From: Zizania palustris
Lineage: Eukaryota > Streptophyta > Magnoliopsida > Poales > Poaceae
Assembly: GCA_019279435.1 (NCBI GenBank)
Contig: JAAALK010000080.1
Location: 32,766,778-32,830,777, forward strand
Direction: 5' to 3'
Length of the DNA stretch: 64,000 nucleotides
Position numbers and translations under genes: made by a program. Below the pieces are notes generated by a model. That model saw only the letters and a program-made list of their open reading frames with translations. It made no database searches and was not told where the DNA came from. Positions 44,614 to 57,527 of the stretch are shown here, piece after piece (positions within the stretch are counted from its first letter, which is position 1; each line of letters starts with the position of its first letter).

Positions 44614-44927
44614 GGGCATCTCCAATATATATGGATTAAGTGGTTTTTATGAGTGGGTCTAAGAGAAGTGGTCTATAATAATTACAAATTCTGTAATGCA
44701 TCAAATAGCAAAAAAATAGGTGGGTCTCTCTATAGTATGAAACAATCACACCATGGTGGGAGAGAGAAAGAGGGAGAAATGGATAATATTATTTTTTATT
44801 TCGTATGGGTGATGTTTAGGCATATGAGTTATGGATGAATCTATAGACCACTTGCACAATGTATATAGACAAGTTATAATATTATTTATTTTATATGGAC
44901 CACTTTTGAGCAATATTGTGGATGCAC
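44614..44927. mobile_element. Tourist-like MITE of 314 bp
   Basis: The ends are GGGCATCTCCAATATA and CAATATTGTGGATGCAC (imperfect inverted repeats), with TTA at 44611-44613 and 44928-44930. Different interior from family M2. A 61-codon open frame inside is spurious. Confidence 0.82.
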
Positions 44928-45280
44928 TTACTATGCTGTCACTCACTCTTCCCTGATGATTTTTTTCTTATTATTATCCTTTCTTATCATTATATAAAAA
45001 TAAAATTTCTTATCATTATCTCAAAGGGATTTTTTGTTATGGTTGCTGGTTTTATACAGAACACACATATGATATATTTAAGATGTTGTAAGCTATAAGC
45101 AACGAGCTATACGAATGATTTGAGAAAAATAAGTAAACTAATATCATTTATATATACATATGTATGAAATTGTTAGGCACATATCTGCATAAAAAAACCT
45201 CCAAGAAGACACTTAGCAGAATAATAAGAAAGTCAACGATATCATCAAACATCTCATCTTGTGCGACAAGAAGAGTATAA

Positions 45281-45717
45281 GAGCATCTCCAAGAGATTAC
45301 CTATATGGTTATTTAAATTTGAATTTAGATATTTTGTGAAAAATTAATGAAGCTTCAAGAGTTCTCCTAAATGAGTCTCTTTCCTAATTCATTCTCTAAA
45401 TCACTATTCATCTCTCTCAAATATAGGATTAGTTTGGCAAATCCCAATTTCCATTTGTATAGATTTTTTTCTTGTATGTGCATTGTTTTTTCTCATATAT
45501 GTTGTTATAAGTTGGATGATACATATATTTGAATGTATTATAGTTTTACACAAAATTATTACATATTATAGATCATATTTGTATGATTTAAAAAATAGGG
45601 ATCAATATTATAGAGAAACTGTTGTAGATTGATTAATTTTTAGGAAGAGATATAATTTAGAATAATCTATGTATGTGATTTAGGAAATAAAATTTATGAG
45701 TTCTGTTGGAGATACTC
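45281..45717. mobile_element. Tourist-like MITE, family M2, copy 2 (437 bp)
   Basis: It starts GAGCATCTCCAAGAG and ends GTTGGAGATACTC, flanked by TAA at 45278-45280 and 45718-45720. Inverted relative to copy 1, 1.2 kb away, so the pair could form a long hairpin if co-transcribed. Confidence 0.88.
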
Positions 45718-45921
45718 TAACAAGTCATATTATCAGTGTTATTATATCTAACAGGCAATTGAATATTTCTTATTGTTCTATCTCAAAGAATACAAATCAT
45801 TATTACCGCAAGAAGATGGATCAGAAACTAGCTGTGGAATATGAAAAACTAAACAACCACAGTCAACGGTAGGCAAAACTGTATCAAATTATACAGTACA
45901 TTCCTTATAACAACTTTATTA

Positions 45922-46405
45922 GATTCATATTCAATTGTGGATGAAGTAAAATCACCGTGAGATGCGAAAAAGCTATTGTGAGTTGTAAGCTGTAGAAAAG
46001 TCAAGAAACTGTTTGGTTGGAATAGTTGCAGATTTATATTTTGCTAGTTCGTGATGTTTAGTTATATTATTAATGTGTAATTTTACATTTAAATTATTCT
46101 AATCATGAAATTGTGTCATGTTTATATTAAAATTATATATTTTTAAATTACACTAAAATTATATGTTTTACTAAAATTTCACATTTTCTAATTTTACATG
46201 AACTGATATATTTTAATAGCATAATAGGTAATATTCATTCAAAATTGAACTAAGAAGCTGTAAAATTTGGATTATACCAACTTTGAAATTTATACTACGA
46301 GAATATGTAGATTCTAGAAAAATTGGGTGACCAAAAAAACTATTTCGCTCAGATTTCAGCTTCGGAGCTAGAAAACTGGTTCAAAAATCTAAACCAAACA
46401 TACCC
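45922..46405 (+). mobile_element. MITE-like element, family M1, copy 2
   Basis: It ends CTAAACCAAACATACCC followed by TTA. The left end is diverged; the start is set after TTA at 45919-45921, approximately. The body matches 39460-39863. Confidence 0.55.
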
Positions 46406-46943
46406 TTAGCCTTAGCGTCTTCATTACAAGTAACATCATTATTAATGATTAAATAGAATAAGAAGACGTAGAAACCCCTTCAGCCGATAATGCATGCTTG
46501 TTTTATAGGACTACATGCAGAGAGCTATTTCAGAAGAGTGTGATTCATATGCTCTCCTACACTATTCTATTACTTCCTGGAACAGTTCAAATGTCTTATT
46601 GTTAGAGTAAAGTCACCACTACAAAATTCTAGTACATTATATCAATTATAAGCTTATTTATTTTTCTAACAGTTTGGTTTTATACTAATACTTTTCACTT
46701 GTAAAATCCATGGATGTAATAAAATACTCAAATGCATGCACCAATAAAAATATCATGATTAACTTTCTTATCAGTACAAAATTTTAGATTTAGAGTATCT
46801 TATTTATATCTGGACTTTGATCTACAAGAACTCTCTTTTTAGTTTGATCTACATCTAACAATTAAACTCTCAAATCTAACTTCAGTACAGTAATCACCAT
46901 TATTTTTTTGTTATAGACAATAAATTTTATTTAACATTCTGTC

Positions 46944-47162
46944 TTAATTTACATAAAGCATAATTTTAAAAAAGTGTTTAAAAGTTGTAGACAAATATAT
47001 AACCAATAAATTAGTGTTATCCTCATCATCAATTTCCACATCTAATCTCTCAAGATCAATGATGAGAGAATGAATTAAACTCACTAAGGTGAGACTGGAT
47101 GGAGTCACCTTTTGCCATTTAAAATATATACATACATTCTTTAAGGCATAATTTGTTGGCAA
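46944..47162 (-). pseudogene. Degraded copia gag fragment
   Basis: The minus strand reads DLERLDVEIDDEDNTNLLV, close to the conserved UBN2-type copia gag segment. It has no LTR, start or downstream pol around it. The flanks (46406-47290) are otherwise AT-rich with nothing else supportable. Confidence 0.45.
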
Positions 47163-47293
47163 GACTTTTATTCATGTATAACATCTCCAATTTGTTATGC
47201 AATCAGAGAGCGGATGTCTCATTAATAATTTCACACAAAATATTTGTAGACAACCTAAGTTATATAGCAGATAATGCTTTTTTTATTTAGTTC

Positions 47294-47746
47294 CACTACA
47301 AGAATCCAGCAAGTCGACGGAAGTTAGGTCAATATCGACGAAAAAAACTAACTTCCGTCAGCAAAATGTTAACTTCCGTCAGCATTTGGCCGATGAAGAC
47401 GTCACGATGAAAATGGCTAATTTCCGTCCGCTAGGTATGGCCGACGAAAGTTAGCAGGAAGTTTTGACCACGTCAGCAAAATAGCTAACTTCCGTCGGCT
47501 AGGCCTAGCGGGAGGCGGGCGGGGCGGGTAGCTTGGCAGTGGGCACATGGGTGGGTGGTGGCGTGGGCGCAGGCGGGTGGTGGTGAGAGCACGTGACACG
47601 TGGGAAACAGGAAACCTAGGTTTTCTGTATGCGTGTGGGGGAAAATCACGCGGTGACTTTCGTTGGCTCGTGCAGGCCAATAGAAATTAGGTAACTTCTG
47701 ATGGTTTTTGGAAATGCCGACAGAAATTTACTGTTTTCTTGTAGTG
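47294..47746. mobile_element. Miniature CACTA element (453 bp)
   Basis: It starts CACTACAAGAATCC and ends TTTTCTTGTAGTG, with duplication TTC at 47291-47293 and 47747-47749. It carries the TAACTTCCGTCGGC-type motifs of the large elements near both ends but a diverged terminal repeat (CACTACAAGAA). The GC-rich middle has no gene. Non-autonomous. Confidence 0.92.
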
Positions 47747-48599
47747 TTCTCTCACTTGTCTACCATATCCATTGGTTTAATACATAATACATTTCGAGAA
47801 CCAACTTATGTGGGAATAACTTTTATATTAATATGTCATATAGAAAAACGGATATTGCCATAAAATTTTGGAATATTAAATTCAGTGGACGACATGTTAG
47901 AGGAAACCTATATTTTATAACCATTTTAAGTATTATTTCTATATAAGAGTACACCTATAATAGACTTATATAACTAGAATTTTATCTATTTGTGTCATAA
48001 TCCATCAAATATAATTGGTAATTAACCTCTTACATACCACTACAACAATCCAGGCAACTTTCGTCGGCCAAAGCCGACGGAAGTTAGCCCTTTCCCGACG
48101 AAAGAAGCTAACTTCCATCGGCAAAAGGCTAACTTCCGTCGGCATTTGGCCGACAGAAGCGGGTAGACGGAAGTTAGCGCCGAACTCTGCCACGTCAGCA
48201 GAGGGGCCCTAACTTCCGTCGGCTTTGACCCTAGCCGACGGAAGTTAGCCTTTCTGCCCACGTGGCCAAAAGCAGCTAACTTCCGTCGGCTATGGTCAAA
48301 GCCGATGGAAGTTACCTGTAATTTTTTTTGTTTTTTCCTGGTTCCCCTACTCACACTCACATCCAACCACAATTTCAATCACATTCACATATAACATCCA
48401 AAACACATTCAAACTTCACATATAACATCCAAAATCAATCTCACATCCAAATTCACATCCAAACTTCACACATCACATCCAAAATCACATAATATAACTG
48501 AATTCACATCCAAAGTCACAATACACATCTGAATTCACATATAACATTCAAATTCACATACAAAGTCACATAACACAACGAGAGCCACATACAAAGTTA

Positions 48600-49717
48600 C
48601 ATTTGTCCATATACTCACTGATAGCCCACATTTGGGTCATGGGCGCCGCCGCTGCCTCCCGCTTCATCCACATTTGCCCCGAAGGCTCCATCCTGACCAG
48701 GCGTACGGAAACTCTGAAGAAATAGACAAAATTAGAGAACGAACTCAAGTATCGTACTAAACGCTAACTTAAGTATCTAGGAAGTACCTCAGGTGATGTA
48801 GGAGATAGTGGTGGTGGCGGGGGAGGTAGTGGTTGGAACATGAACATGTCAAATGCACCATTTTGCTGGGCTAGTTGCTACACATGTTGTAATGTAATCA
48901 GTTAGTTCTAAACCTATTTCTGAATACTTTTTAACTGCAACACTCTAAACTAAACTTACTTGGATCATCGCCTGCTGTTGTGCTAAGCAGGCGGTATAGT
49001 ACTCTTGTTGTTTCCTGTTCTGCTCGTCGCGCCGCCTCATTTCCTCCCTCATCCGAACCATCTCCGGGGTTTCTTCTGAGCGACGACGGCTGGAGCCAAC
49101 TCCGACGGAGCTCTGCGATGACTGAGATGACTTCTGAGCTCTCACCGCTCTCGAGTCAATAACTCCATTGAACATGGAGTGCCTGCAACATTGAAAGAGT
49201 TAGTTACCATCACAATACCATACACAAAACATTAATAAAACATTGTCTCACTGTCCATGGCTTTTGCCACCTCCACTGGAGTACACGACCATTTGGTCGA
49301 CAGGTTCTCTTCGCCAATCATAGTCCTCTCCATGGAGTCGAACCATGTGTTCACCATACTGTGCCTGCAAAAAATATGTCCGATTAGCTAGACGCAGAAA
49401 AAATGAAATTATGCAAACTCTTAATAACATCTCACCAAATGGTCTGTGGCTGTTTGGCTACACAAGACATCTGGCTGTGTAGGATCACTTCTTTTGTGAC
49501 CAGAGGTATACACCTCTATGTCACTTGGCACGTTGCCAGATTTAGCTTCCTGTACAATAGAAATTAGTTAGTCGCATTACAATGTATCTATAGCTAGAGA
49601 GTGACAGAAGGAGGTCTTACCATGCGTTTAGTGTGGCGAATATGTCCATCGACACCATATCTGTGCTTCGGATCCGTCCCGCGGCATTGCCTTTTCTGCT
49701 CGGAAGTCTTCTTAAAT
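48600..49717 (-). pseudogene. Second-gene 3' exons retained in CACTA-3
   Basis: From the deletion breakpoint at about 49717 (inside the exon with FKKTSEQKRQCRG in CACTA-2) leftward: KRQCRGTDPKHRYG, EAKSGNVPSDIEVYT, AQYGEHMVRLHGEDYDWRRE, the HSMFNGVIDSRAVRAQ exon with the charged helix, and the Pro-rich exon. Reading frames are still open in most exons, so the deletion copy may be fairly young. No start codon or promoter remains attached in a known way; the 5' part is joined to 49718-49980, which is leader-like AT-rich DNA. Confidence 0.8.
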
Positions 49718-50300
49718 GACAACCATGATCCAATTCATTACAACATGACAACATATTAAAAATTACTCAGTCCTGACATGATTAGTTTTATTTGACTATA
49801 AATCTGGTCTAGGTCTCATGACACATGTTCTTTTCACAAAAACACTGGTTAAATGATTTCATCACTATGTCATCAACCTCAAGCAATATGAGAGCATGCA
49901 AAACATGCAATAAACATTGATTCAATTCAACCACAAAAATAGACGACATTATTATATATATGGGGTAAAATTACTTGGGAACGACGGCGGCGACGGTTAC
50001 GGTCGGCGGGTGACGGGCGAATGGCGGCGGCGGCGACGGGGTGCCGAGATGGGCGGCGGGGGCACGCGTGGGCGGTTGGCCGGCGGCCGGGAGCACGGCG
50101 GCGGGGCACCGATGAGGGCGGCCTGTGGCGGTGGGCGGGGGCCGGCGGCGGCGGGGGCCAGCGGCGACGGGGGCGGGCGGTGGGGGCGCGGGTGGCGGCG
50201 GGCGGCCGCTAGGGCAACCTGTGGCAGGTACGGGCGGGAGGCGTCCGGGAGGAGGCGGTGGGAGGAGGCGGCGGCGGCGGGAGGCAAGACGGGCTGTGGG

Positions 50301-50341
50301 CGCGCGCGTACAGGGAGATTAGGTCTCCCTGTACGCGCGCG
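50301..50341. repeat. 18-bp perfect palindrome in the CACTA-3 leader
   Basis: CGCGCGCGTACAGGGAGA and its exact complement flank TTAGG. It lies between the GC-rich leader and the subterminal array, as in CACTA-2 (29979-30004). Confidence 0.93.
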
Positions 50342-51052
50342 CAATTGGGGAATAAATCTCCTAACTTCCGTTCCAGCATTAAAGCCGACGGAAATTAACT
50401 AACTTCCGTCGGCTTTAATGCTGGCCGACGGAAGTTATGGGACCCGATCGACCGCGGAAAAATTCCCCGCTAACTTCCGTCGGCCACTGTGAAAAGCCGA
50501 CGAAAGTTAACTTAACTTCCGTCGGCCTCCAGGAGCCGACGAAACTTATTTAACTTCCGTCGGCTTTCCCAAAAGCCGACGGAAGTTAAATTGGCCGACG
50601 AAAATGTTATGTTTTGTTGTAGTGTACGTTCAATTGCATTGGGTTAATAAACTGTGAAATTTTAGCTTGCGCAATTTTATTGTGCACTTCAAGAGTCGGG
50701 TACTTTTTATAAATCTAGTTTGCTGAGTCGAGATAATTGATTTAGCTTTTAATTTATAGACGAGAAGCTAGTCGAAAAAAAAATCCAAAACAAACAGAGA
50801 GATTGTGAATTTGTGATCTCTAAGGGGCTTACAACGATGATTTTAAAGTTGTCTATAAGCTGAATATTTTGCAAAAAAACTCTCATTTCGCAGCAATAAA
50901 TGATGAGAGAAATGTAACTCGTCTCTTGATAAAGAGACAGTAAAAACTCATGCTCAAATACATATTTAAGGATTTATGAGTCATGGTTATATACAGACAT
51001 TAAATATGTTGTAGTAAATTAAACAGACAACTATTGTCTATGGGTTATACTA

Positions 51053-51094
51053 GTTGACTATTTAGCTGTCTGTGTTGACTATTTAGCTGTCTGT
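51053..51094 (+). repeat. Exact 21-bp tandem duplication
   Basis: GTTGACTATTTAGCTGTCTG plus one more T is repeated twice without a mismatch. Confidence 0.95.
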
Positions 51095-52626
51095 CTATAC
51101 CGTTGTACATACCTAAGGTGTGCGTACGGAGAGCAGAATAAACATAGCTATCTGGGCTTTGGCCCATCCAAATTGGGCTAAACGGACTCTTTTCGGCCAC
51201 ACGCTTCATTTCTTCTCTCAACAGACGAGCTCCTCGGAAATTAAATATCGAAGTAAAAAAAGCAAAAATGGATCGAATTAAGTTATTTTTTTGCATTTTT
51301 TACACAATCAGAAATTGACTTGATTCGGAAAGGAAAAAAACGAAACAGAAATTAGGAAGTTAGACAATCAGACAACTCGTTATTAATTTTATTAGTTCTA
51401 ATCTTATTAGCTTTAAAAATAACCTAAGTGTTCCTATTAATCGTTATTATTGTAGAGTGAGAGGTAATAGGATAGTGAAGGAATAAATATATTTATTTGT
51501 GAACCGACAGTGCTTAAGAATTGAAGTAGAAATAAAGTCTTTTTGAATAAATATTTTGATTTGTGAACTGAGAGTACAGAGAAATAAAGTCTTTTTTTTT
51601 TATAAAGTTTGAGAGCAAAAAAATGATCTCTTTTTAGAACAAGGGAGCACGAGATTATTCGAATTAAAGAACCTCTTTCCCATAACACCGTTTGAATTCA
51701 TTTTTTTTTGAAAAAAATGCACAGAAGTACGTACTATATCAGAAAATGAACACAACTACGTTGGAATATTTGGTATTGTTTTAAAATGATGTTGTTGATT
51801 TTTATCATAGCATTTAACCATTTGTCTTATTCAAAAATCTTGTGTAAATATAAAAAATATAAGTTATCATTTAAGCATCTTCAACAATAAAAAATTATAA
51901 CAAAATAAATGGTATTTTAATAAAAAAATTAATAAGATGAATAATGGTGTCATTTTTAAAAAGAGGGAGTATTATATTTGCACTAGTACGTGCGTGTATC
52001 CAGTCAAGTCAACCATCACTTGAATACCTTGCAAGTTGCAACTGCTGACAAATTTGTTAATTAATTATGTCGGTTCGTTTAATTAGCAGCCGAATAATTA
52101 AAATCCTATTAGTTTATTTCTGCTACTGGAATTTTGGGTTACACTTACATAAATATTTCAAAAAAATTTAAATAAATCTTAAAAACCTATATCGAGAGTG
52201 AGAAATCGGTACTCAGTACTCAGAAGTCAGCGATCAGAGTGGCACTTGGTAGTCGGTGGTCAAACTGACACTCGGGAGTCAGTGGTTGGACTAGCATTCG
52301 GGAATCAAGAGATCGGCCTGACACTCAGGAATAAGGAGTAAAATCAGCCTAGCACTCAGGAATAAGGAGGTCATCAATCGAGAGTTTGGCAGTCAACACT
52401 CTGCTCGCGTTACAGGGACGTAATTCCCATTGGTCGTTTCGATCTTTTGGTAACTTGGTGGATTATTCGAGATATAGAAACCAACTCAATTTAGATTGTA
52501 ATCGTGATATAAGATCGTGTTGCTCCCTTATAAATACCCATCTATATAGTCGGTTCCAAAACAAGATATACAAATAGATTAGATCAGAACATATCAATTT
52601 GCCTCTCCTCTCTCGTGTTGCCTCCG

Positions 52627-52746
52627 TAGTCTATTTCATCTCTTTCTCCAACATGCACCATAGTCTACTTCATCCCTTTCTCCAACATGCACTATAGTCT
52701 ACTTCACCCCTTTCTCCGACATGCACTGGTGAGAGAGAGAGAGAGA
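52627..52746 (+). repeat. 34-bp minisatellite (3 units) followed by (GA)n
   Basis: Units start at 52627, 52661 and 52695 with TAGTCTACTTCATCCCTTTC (few differences), then a GA run at 52731-52746. Confidence 0.92.
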
Positions 52747-53899
52747 GTAGGTCTCTAGAATCTCTCGCTCTTGTGATCAACATGTCTTTCATCCATATCT
52801 ATCGTCGGTCGTTGTCATGTACTGTGATCCGATACCAATAGAAACAACTCTGTTACTTTCCTTTACTAATATTGATCATATTTTGTGAAACCGTGATTGT
52901 TTTGTTCATGTCTACTAGTATGATAGATATATTCATGCTAATACATGGAGATATTATGATTTATCTATTTCGAAAATTAATCTTGTAATCGGCTGACATT
53001 TCAACATCCGCGTAATGTCGATTTTGATGAAGAGGAGTACTAAGATATATATCGATCACCTGTGAATCCAAAACCAATTTTCTTTTCGATCCTCGAGTAG
53101 GAAGCCATGTCCAAATCAGATTAATTAGAAGCATGCATGTATATATGATGGAGCTACGAAAAGAAAATTGATCGAGTTATATATTATATATAGCTCGACA
53201 CCAGCAACTTGAGTTATAAAGTATTGTGTCAAGAGCCTAATTAATTCAACAGCTTCACTAGCTAGCAAATCACTGTCAATTGATCTACTTGCCGGCCACT
53301 ACAACGAACAAAATAAACGATTAATTCATAGCTAGTTAATTAATTAAGTGCATCAAGAGTTACAATGCCGTGCAAGAAGTACTGCAACAAATAATTAAAG
53401 CAATAATCTACGGTTTGATATTTTGGAAAGAATCTACAGTTTGATGAACTGACGTACAAGCCTATACATTTAAGCTCATTTTGATCATTAATTACGTCGT
53501 GCAAGGTCGCAAAAGGAAACCCTAATGGCGGTCGTGTTGTCGTCTGCTCCAGTGATATATTTTTTTTGACAATAGACACAACAAAGAGTTATGCCCCGCT
53601 TTATTTGAAAGCGATAAAAGTCACCGAGTATCTAGGGTTACCAGAGGGCATTACAGACCCACCCGCACGATCAGGCACCTCCACCTACGAACCATCACCA
53701 CAGCACAGCGACAATCAAGAGCTAATACCAAAAACCAACGACAGACAGACGCCCCACAAAAAACGGCAAAAGGAAATTACAAGTATGAACAAGGCCAGCG
53801 TATCAACAGAGACCCATGGTCTTAACAACCAAACACAGCCAGAAAGCCACGCCCAAACTTAACACAGCAGCTAAGCCCTAGGAACAAACCAAACTGAGG

Positions 53900-56800
53900 A
53901 CCAAATTACTTCAATAGCCTGACCCCCTTCTTGGCGCCTCCTTCCTTGACAGCCTCTGGATTTGAGTAAATAGCAATTCTTGAAAGCTTGTAAACCCTCT
54001 CAACAGACGAGCCAGAGCAATACTCCTCCACTGAGACATAAAACAGGTCATTCAATAAGGGACAGACAAAACATTGGGTGACAGGATGTTATTGAACACA
54101 AAATTGTTACGTGTAATCCAAATAGCCCAAAAACCAGCAACATACACCCCAAAATCAGTTTTTGTCAAAAGCTGACATCTTGCATTCTTCACCACAAAGA
54201 TATCCTAAATATTCTCAGGACAGCGATCCCAACCTAGAGAGTCTCTAACAAAACACCAAGTGAATCTAGGGATAGCACACTGTCTAACTGATTACAATAC
54301 TTGCAAAGAGGGCTCCCAGACCAATTCCTCTTATGCAATTGCTCCCCCACATGAATTCGGCCTTTTAGAGACAGCCACAAGAAAATTTCACTTTCAAGGG
54401 GGAAACAGACTTCCAAACTAGATTCAAATCACTGATTGCCACTCCTCTAAAGGAAAGCCACTTGTACATAGAACTAGAGTAACCAGTTGTATCCAAACAC
54501 CACTTGATCTGATCAACCCCATCACCCATACACACATTAAGACAAAGTCCCCTTAACTCCTCCCACAAACTAAATTCATAAGGTGATAATGACCTTCTGA
54601 ATTGAACAACCCAGTTATTGGCATGCACCTCCTCCACAAGAATATCAGGGTAAAGGCAAAGATTATAAATTTGGTAAAATCTAACTCTAAGAGGTAGCTC
54701 CCCTAACCAGCAATCCTCCCAAAACCGCGTTTTACTCCATCGCCGACTGAAAAGCACAGTGTTGCCGATACCAGGAACTGAATTTCATCAAACTATTCCA
54801 AAAATAAGAAACTTTCAACCTAGGTCGACACACCATACTCCCATTAACTAAATACTTCCTCCTTAGCAGATCATAGCACACCCCTCCTGATCACTGATCA
54901 CTGATAAGTTTAAAGAACCATTTTCCCAACAACGAGATATTCATCAGTTTTGAATCTAAAAAACCCATACCGCCAAACTCTTTAGGCGGGCAAAGCGTTC
55001 TCCCAGTTAATCATATGGAATTTTTTCTTATCCCCCATGCCATCCCAAAAAACCTACTCCTAATACTATCTAATTGATGATGAATTGATTTAGGAAGCAA
55101 GAAAGCACCCATAGTATAAAGAGGAATACTACTAAAACAAGAGTTGATAAGAACCATTCTACCCCCATATGACAAGTACCCGCATTTCTAGGCCGAAAGA
55201 CATTTTTCTACCTTCTTAATCAACCCCCCAAAATCAGCCTTACTAGGTTTAGAATGGCTGATGGGTAACCCAAATAGAAGATAGGTAAAACTCTCAATTT
55301 ACAGTTAAAACCATCAGCAGCTTTTTGTGCATCATCTTCGGAGACACCAATAGAAAACAACTCACTTTTTTGATAATTCACTTTCATCCCTGATAACTCC
55401 TCAAAGCAGTAAAGCAAGAACTTAACGACAACAAGATTTTGGTCAGTAAACTCCATCAAAAGTATAGTATCATCAGCGTACTGAAGATGAGAGATCCCTC
55501 CTTAAATCAGATGAGGGACAAGACCTGTTAACAAGCCAGATTCTCTAGCATGAAGGAGCATTTCAGATAAAGAATCAGCCACCAAGTTAAAAGGAGCGGG
55601 GACAGAGGATCCCCCTGACGCACCCCTCTATAGGTTCTAAAAAACTCCACCCTTTGACCATTGATGTTGACTACTACCCTACCCCCAGAAATCACACTAT
55701 GTATCCAATTAACCCATTTTGGGTGAAAACCTTTCTTTTCAAGCACTTTCAACAGGAAACCCCATTGCACCCTATCATACGCTTTCTCAAAATCCAATTT
55801 CAAAATGATACTCTTATGCTTTTTTAAGTGAACTTCATGAAGCACCTCATGAAGGAGGACCACCCCATCCAAATGTTTCTGCCCAAAATGAAAGCAGCTT
55901 GACACTGATCAATAATTTTGTCTGCAATCTTGGTCAACCTCATAGTTAAAACCCTTGTAATGTTTTTATAGCAAACGTTTAAGAGACAGATGGGCCTAAA
56001 CTATTTGATTGTAACAGCCTCCCCACTTTTAGGCAACAAGATAATCTCCCCATAATTAATCCTTCCAATGTCAAGGTTTTCCCCATGCAGATCATCCAAC
56101 ATCTCCTTAAATTGAATTCTGAAATAGCTCCAAAAGGTTTTAAAGAACATGACAGAGAAACCATCTGGACCAGGAGCCGTATTCACTTTCATGCCTTTAA
56201 AAGCAACATCTAGCTCATCCATAGTAAAAGGTTTGGTCAGCTCAATATTTTCATCCTCACTCACCCTTCTCCTATTATTCCAAAAGTCATCTGCCAAATG
56301 TAAACCCCCGAATCTTCAGAACCAAACAATTTTTTATAGAACTCATAAATATGACTATATAAATCTTCTTCACTTTGTAACATAACCCCATTAGTTTCCA
56401 GAAACAAAATGGAAGCCTTTTTTCCCTGCAGCTAGCTATCTTATGAAAGTAGCTAGTATTAGCATCCCCTTGAGTCAACCATTGTTGGCCGCTTCTCCTT
56501 TTCCAATACTCAGCCTCCCTCTAATATATAACAGAGATCTGATGATCCAACTTGTACCTCTCCTCCCAACCATCAGACAACCCCTGAGTATCAGCTCTAT
56601 CTTCCAGGAACTTAATTCTGTCAAGAGCCTCATTTTTATCCTTGTTCTGCCTTTTCCTATCATTGTTATCCCAACCCCTAAATTTTTTCCTCAGGATATT
56701 CCCTTGGTATTTCCAAAAATCTAAAATGTTATCATGCCTCCTAATAGGCCAGATGGTAAGAACCCAGGGTTGAAACCCCTAAAGATTCAACCAATTGTTA

Positions 56801-57527
56801 TTGAACTTAAAGGACTTCCTGTTAGGAGAAACTTTCATATCTAAATCCACTAACAGGGGACTATGATCAACCCTTGGCAAAATGATCACAGTAGCTAGAG
56901 GAAAAAGAGCAGCCCAAGATTTTGAGATAAGCACCCTGTCAAGGACCTCTCTAGTAGGGATTGTATGATTATTGGACCAAGTAAATTTCCCCCCTGTTCT
57001 AGTCACCTCCTCAAGCTCTAAATCCTCAATAAAATTGTTAAAAGCAGTAACCCATCTCATACGGACCAACCCTCTTGATTTCTCATCAGCAAATCTGATC
57101 ATATTTAAATCCTCCCAACCACAAGAGGCCTAGACAGAGAAACAATTTTATCATTCAATTCCTTGAGAAACCCCACTTTCTCATCATCCACCACAAGACC
57201 ATAGGTATTAATTAACTCCCAGCAAACCCCCCTCCTAGCTTAGACTCAAGCTGGAGACTTATATAAAATCTACCTTGATCAACATTAATAACTTTCACAA
57301 CATCAAGATTCACCCCACAAAGCAAACCCCCAGAATGACCTACAACAGGTTTGGTAAGCCAGAAGAAATTTCTTTTGCAACAAAAGCTATCTAACTCTCT
57401 AGTAGTAAAACTTTCCCTCAAGGTTTCCTGCAGACAAATGAAGTCAAACTGGTATCTCAAAACCAAATTAGTGAACTGTTTTTTCCTCCCAATGTTACCT
57501 AAGCCCCTAACATTCCAAAATAAAGAT
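53900..57527 (-). pseudogene. LINE ORF2: endonuclease and reverse transcriptase
   Basis: It begins at the ORF1 stop (SLFWNVRGLGN, then FICLQETLRESF), the apurinic endonuclease start, without a clear ATG. A later endonuclease block is FTWSNNHTIPTREVLDRVLI. RT has ILKLDFEKAYDRVQW, GVRQGDPLSPLL and YADD (55469-55480). The zf-RVT-type end is at about 54420-54270 (KGRIHVGEQLHKRNW, CKYC). Many stops and frame changes occur, for example near 57212, 56000 and 55500. The 3' end of the ORF is approximate. Confidence 0.88.

Larger units (their letters stand above)
48038..50624 (-). mobile_element. CACTA-3, internally deleted (2587 bp)
   Basis: The plus strand starts CACTACAACAATCC and ends TTTTGTTGTAGTG, with duplication TAC at 48035-48037 and 50625-50627. 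Relative to CACTA-2 it is inverted. It keeps both subterminal arrays, the GC-rich leader (about 50000-50345) and the last exons of the second gene. TNP2 and the start of the second gene are gone. Confidence 0.95.
50628..53552 (+). other. Intergenic DNA downstream of the VQ gene, no gene seen
   Basis: Mostly AT-rich, without supported ORFs. It contains an exact 21-bp tandem pair, a degenerate CACTCGGGAGTCAG-type repeat cluster (about 52200-52390), a TATAAATA at 52529-52536 and a 34-bp minisatellite. The part next to 53552 would be the original 3' flank of the VQ gene before the LINE inserted. Confidence 0.5.

Noticed and set aside
53340..53579. 79-codon minus-strand frame at the LINE tail
   Set aside because: It crosses the LINE A-tail and has no domain. 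Part of it is likely former VQ 3' DNA.
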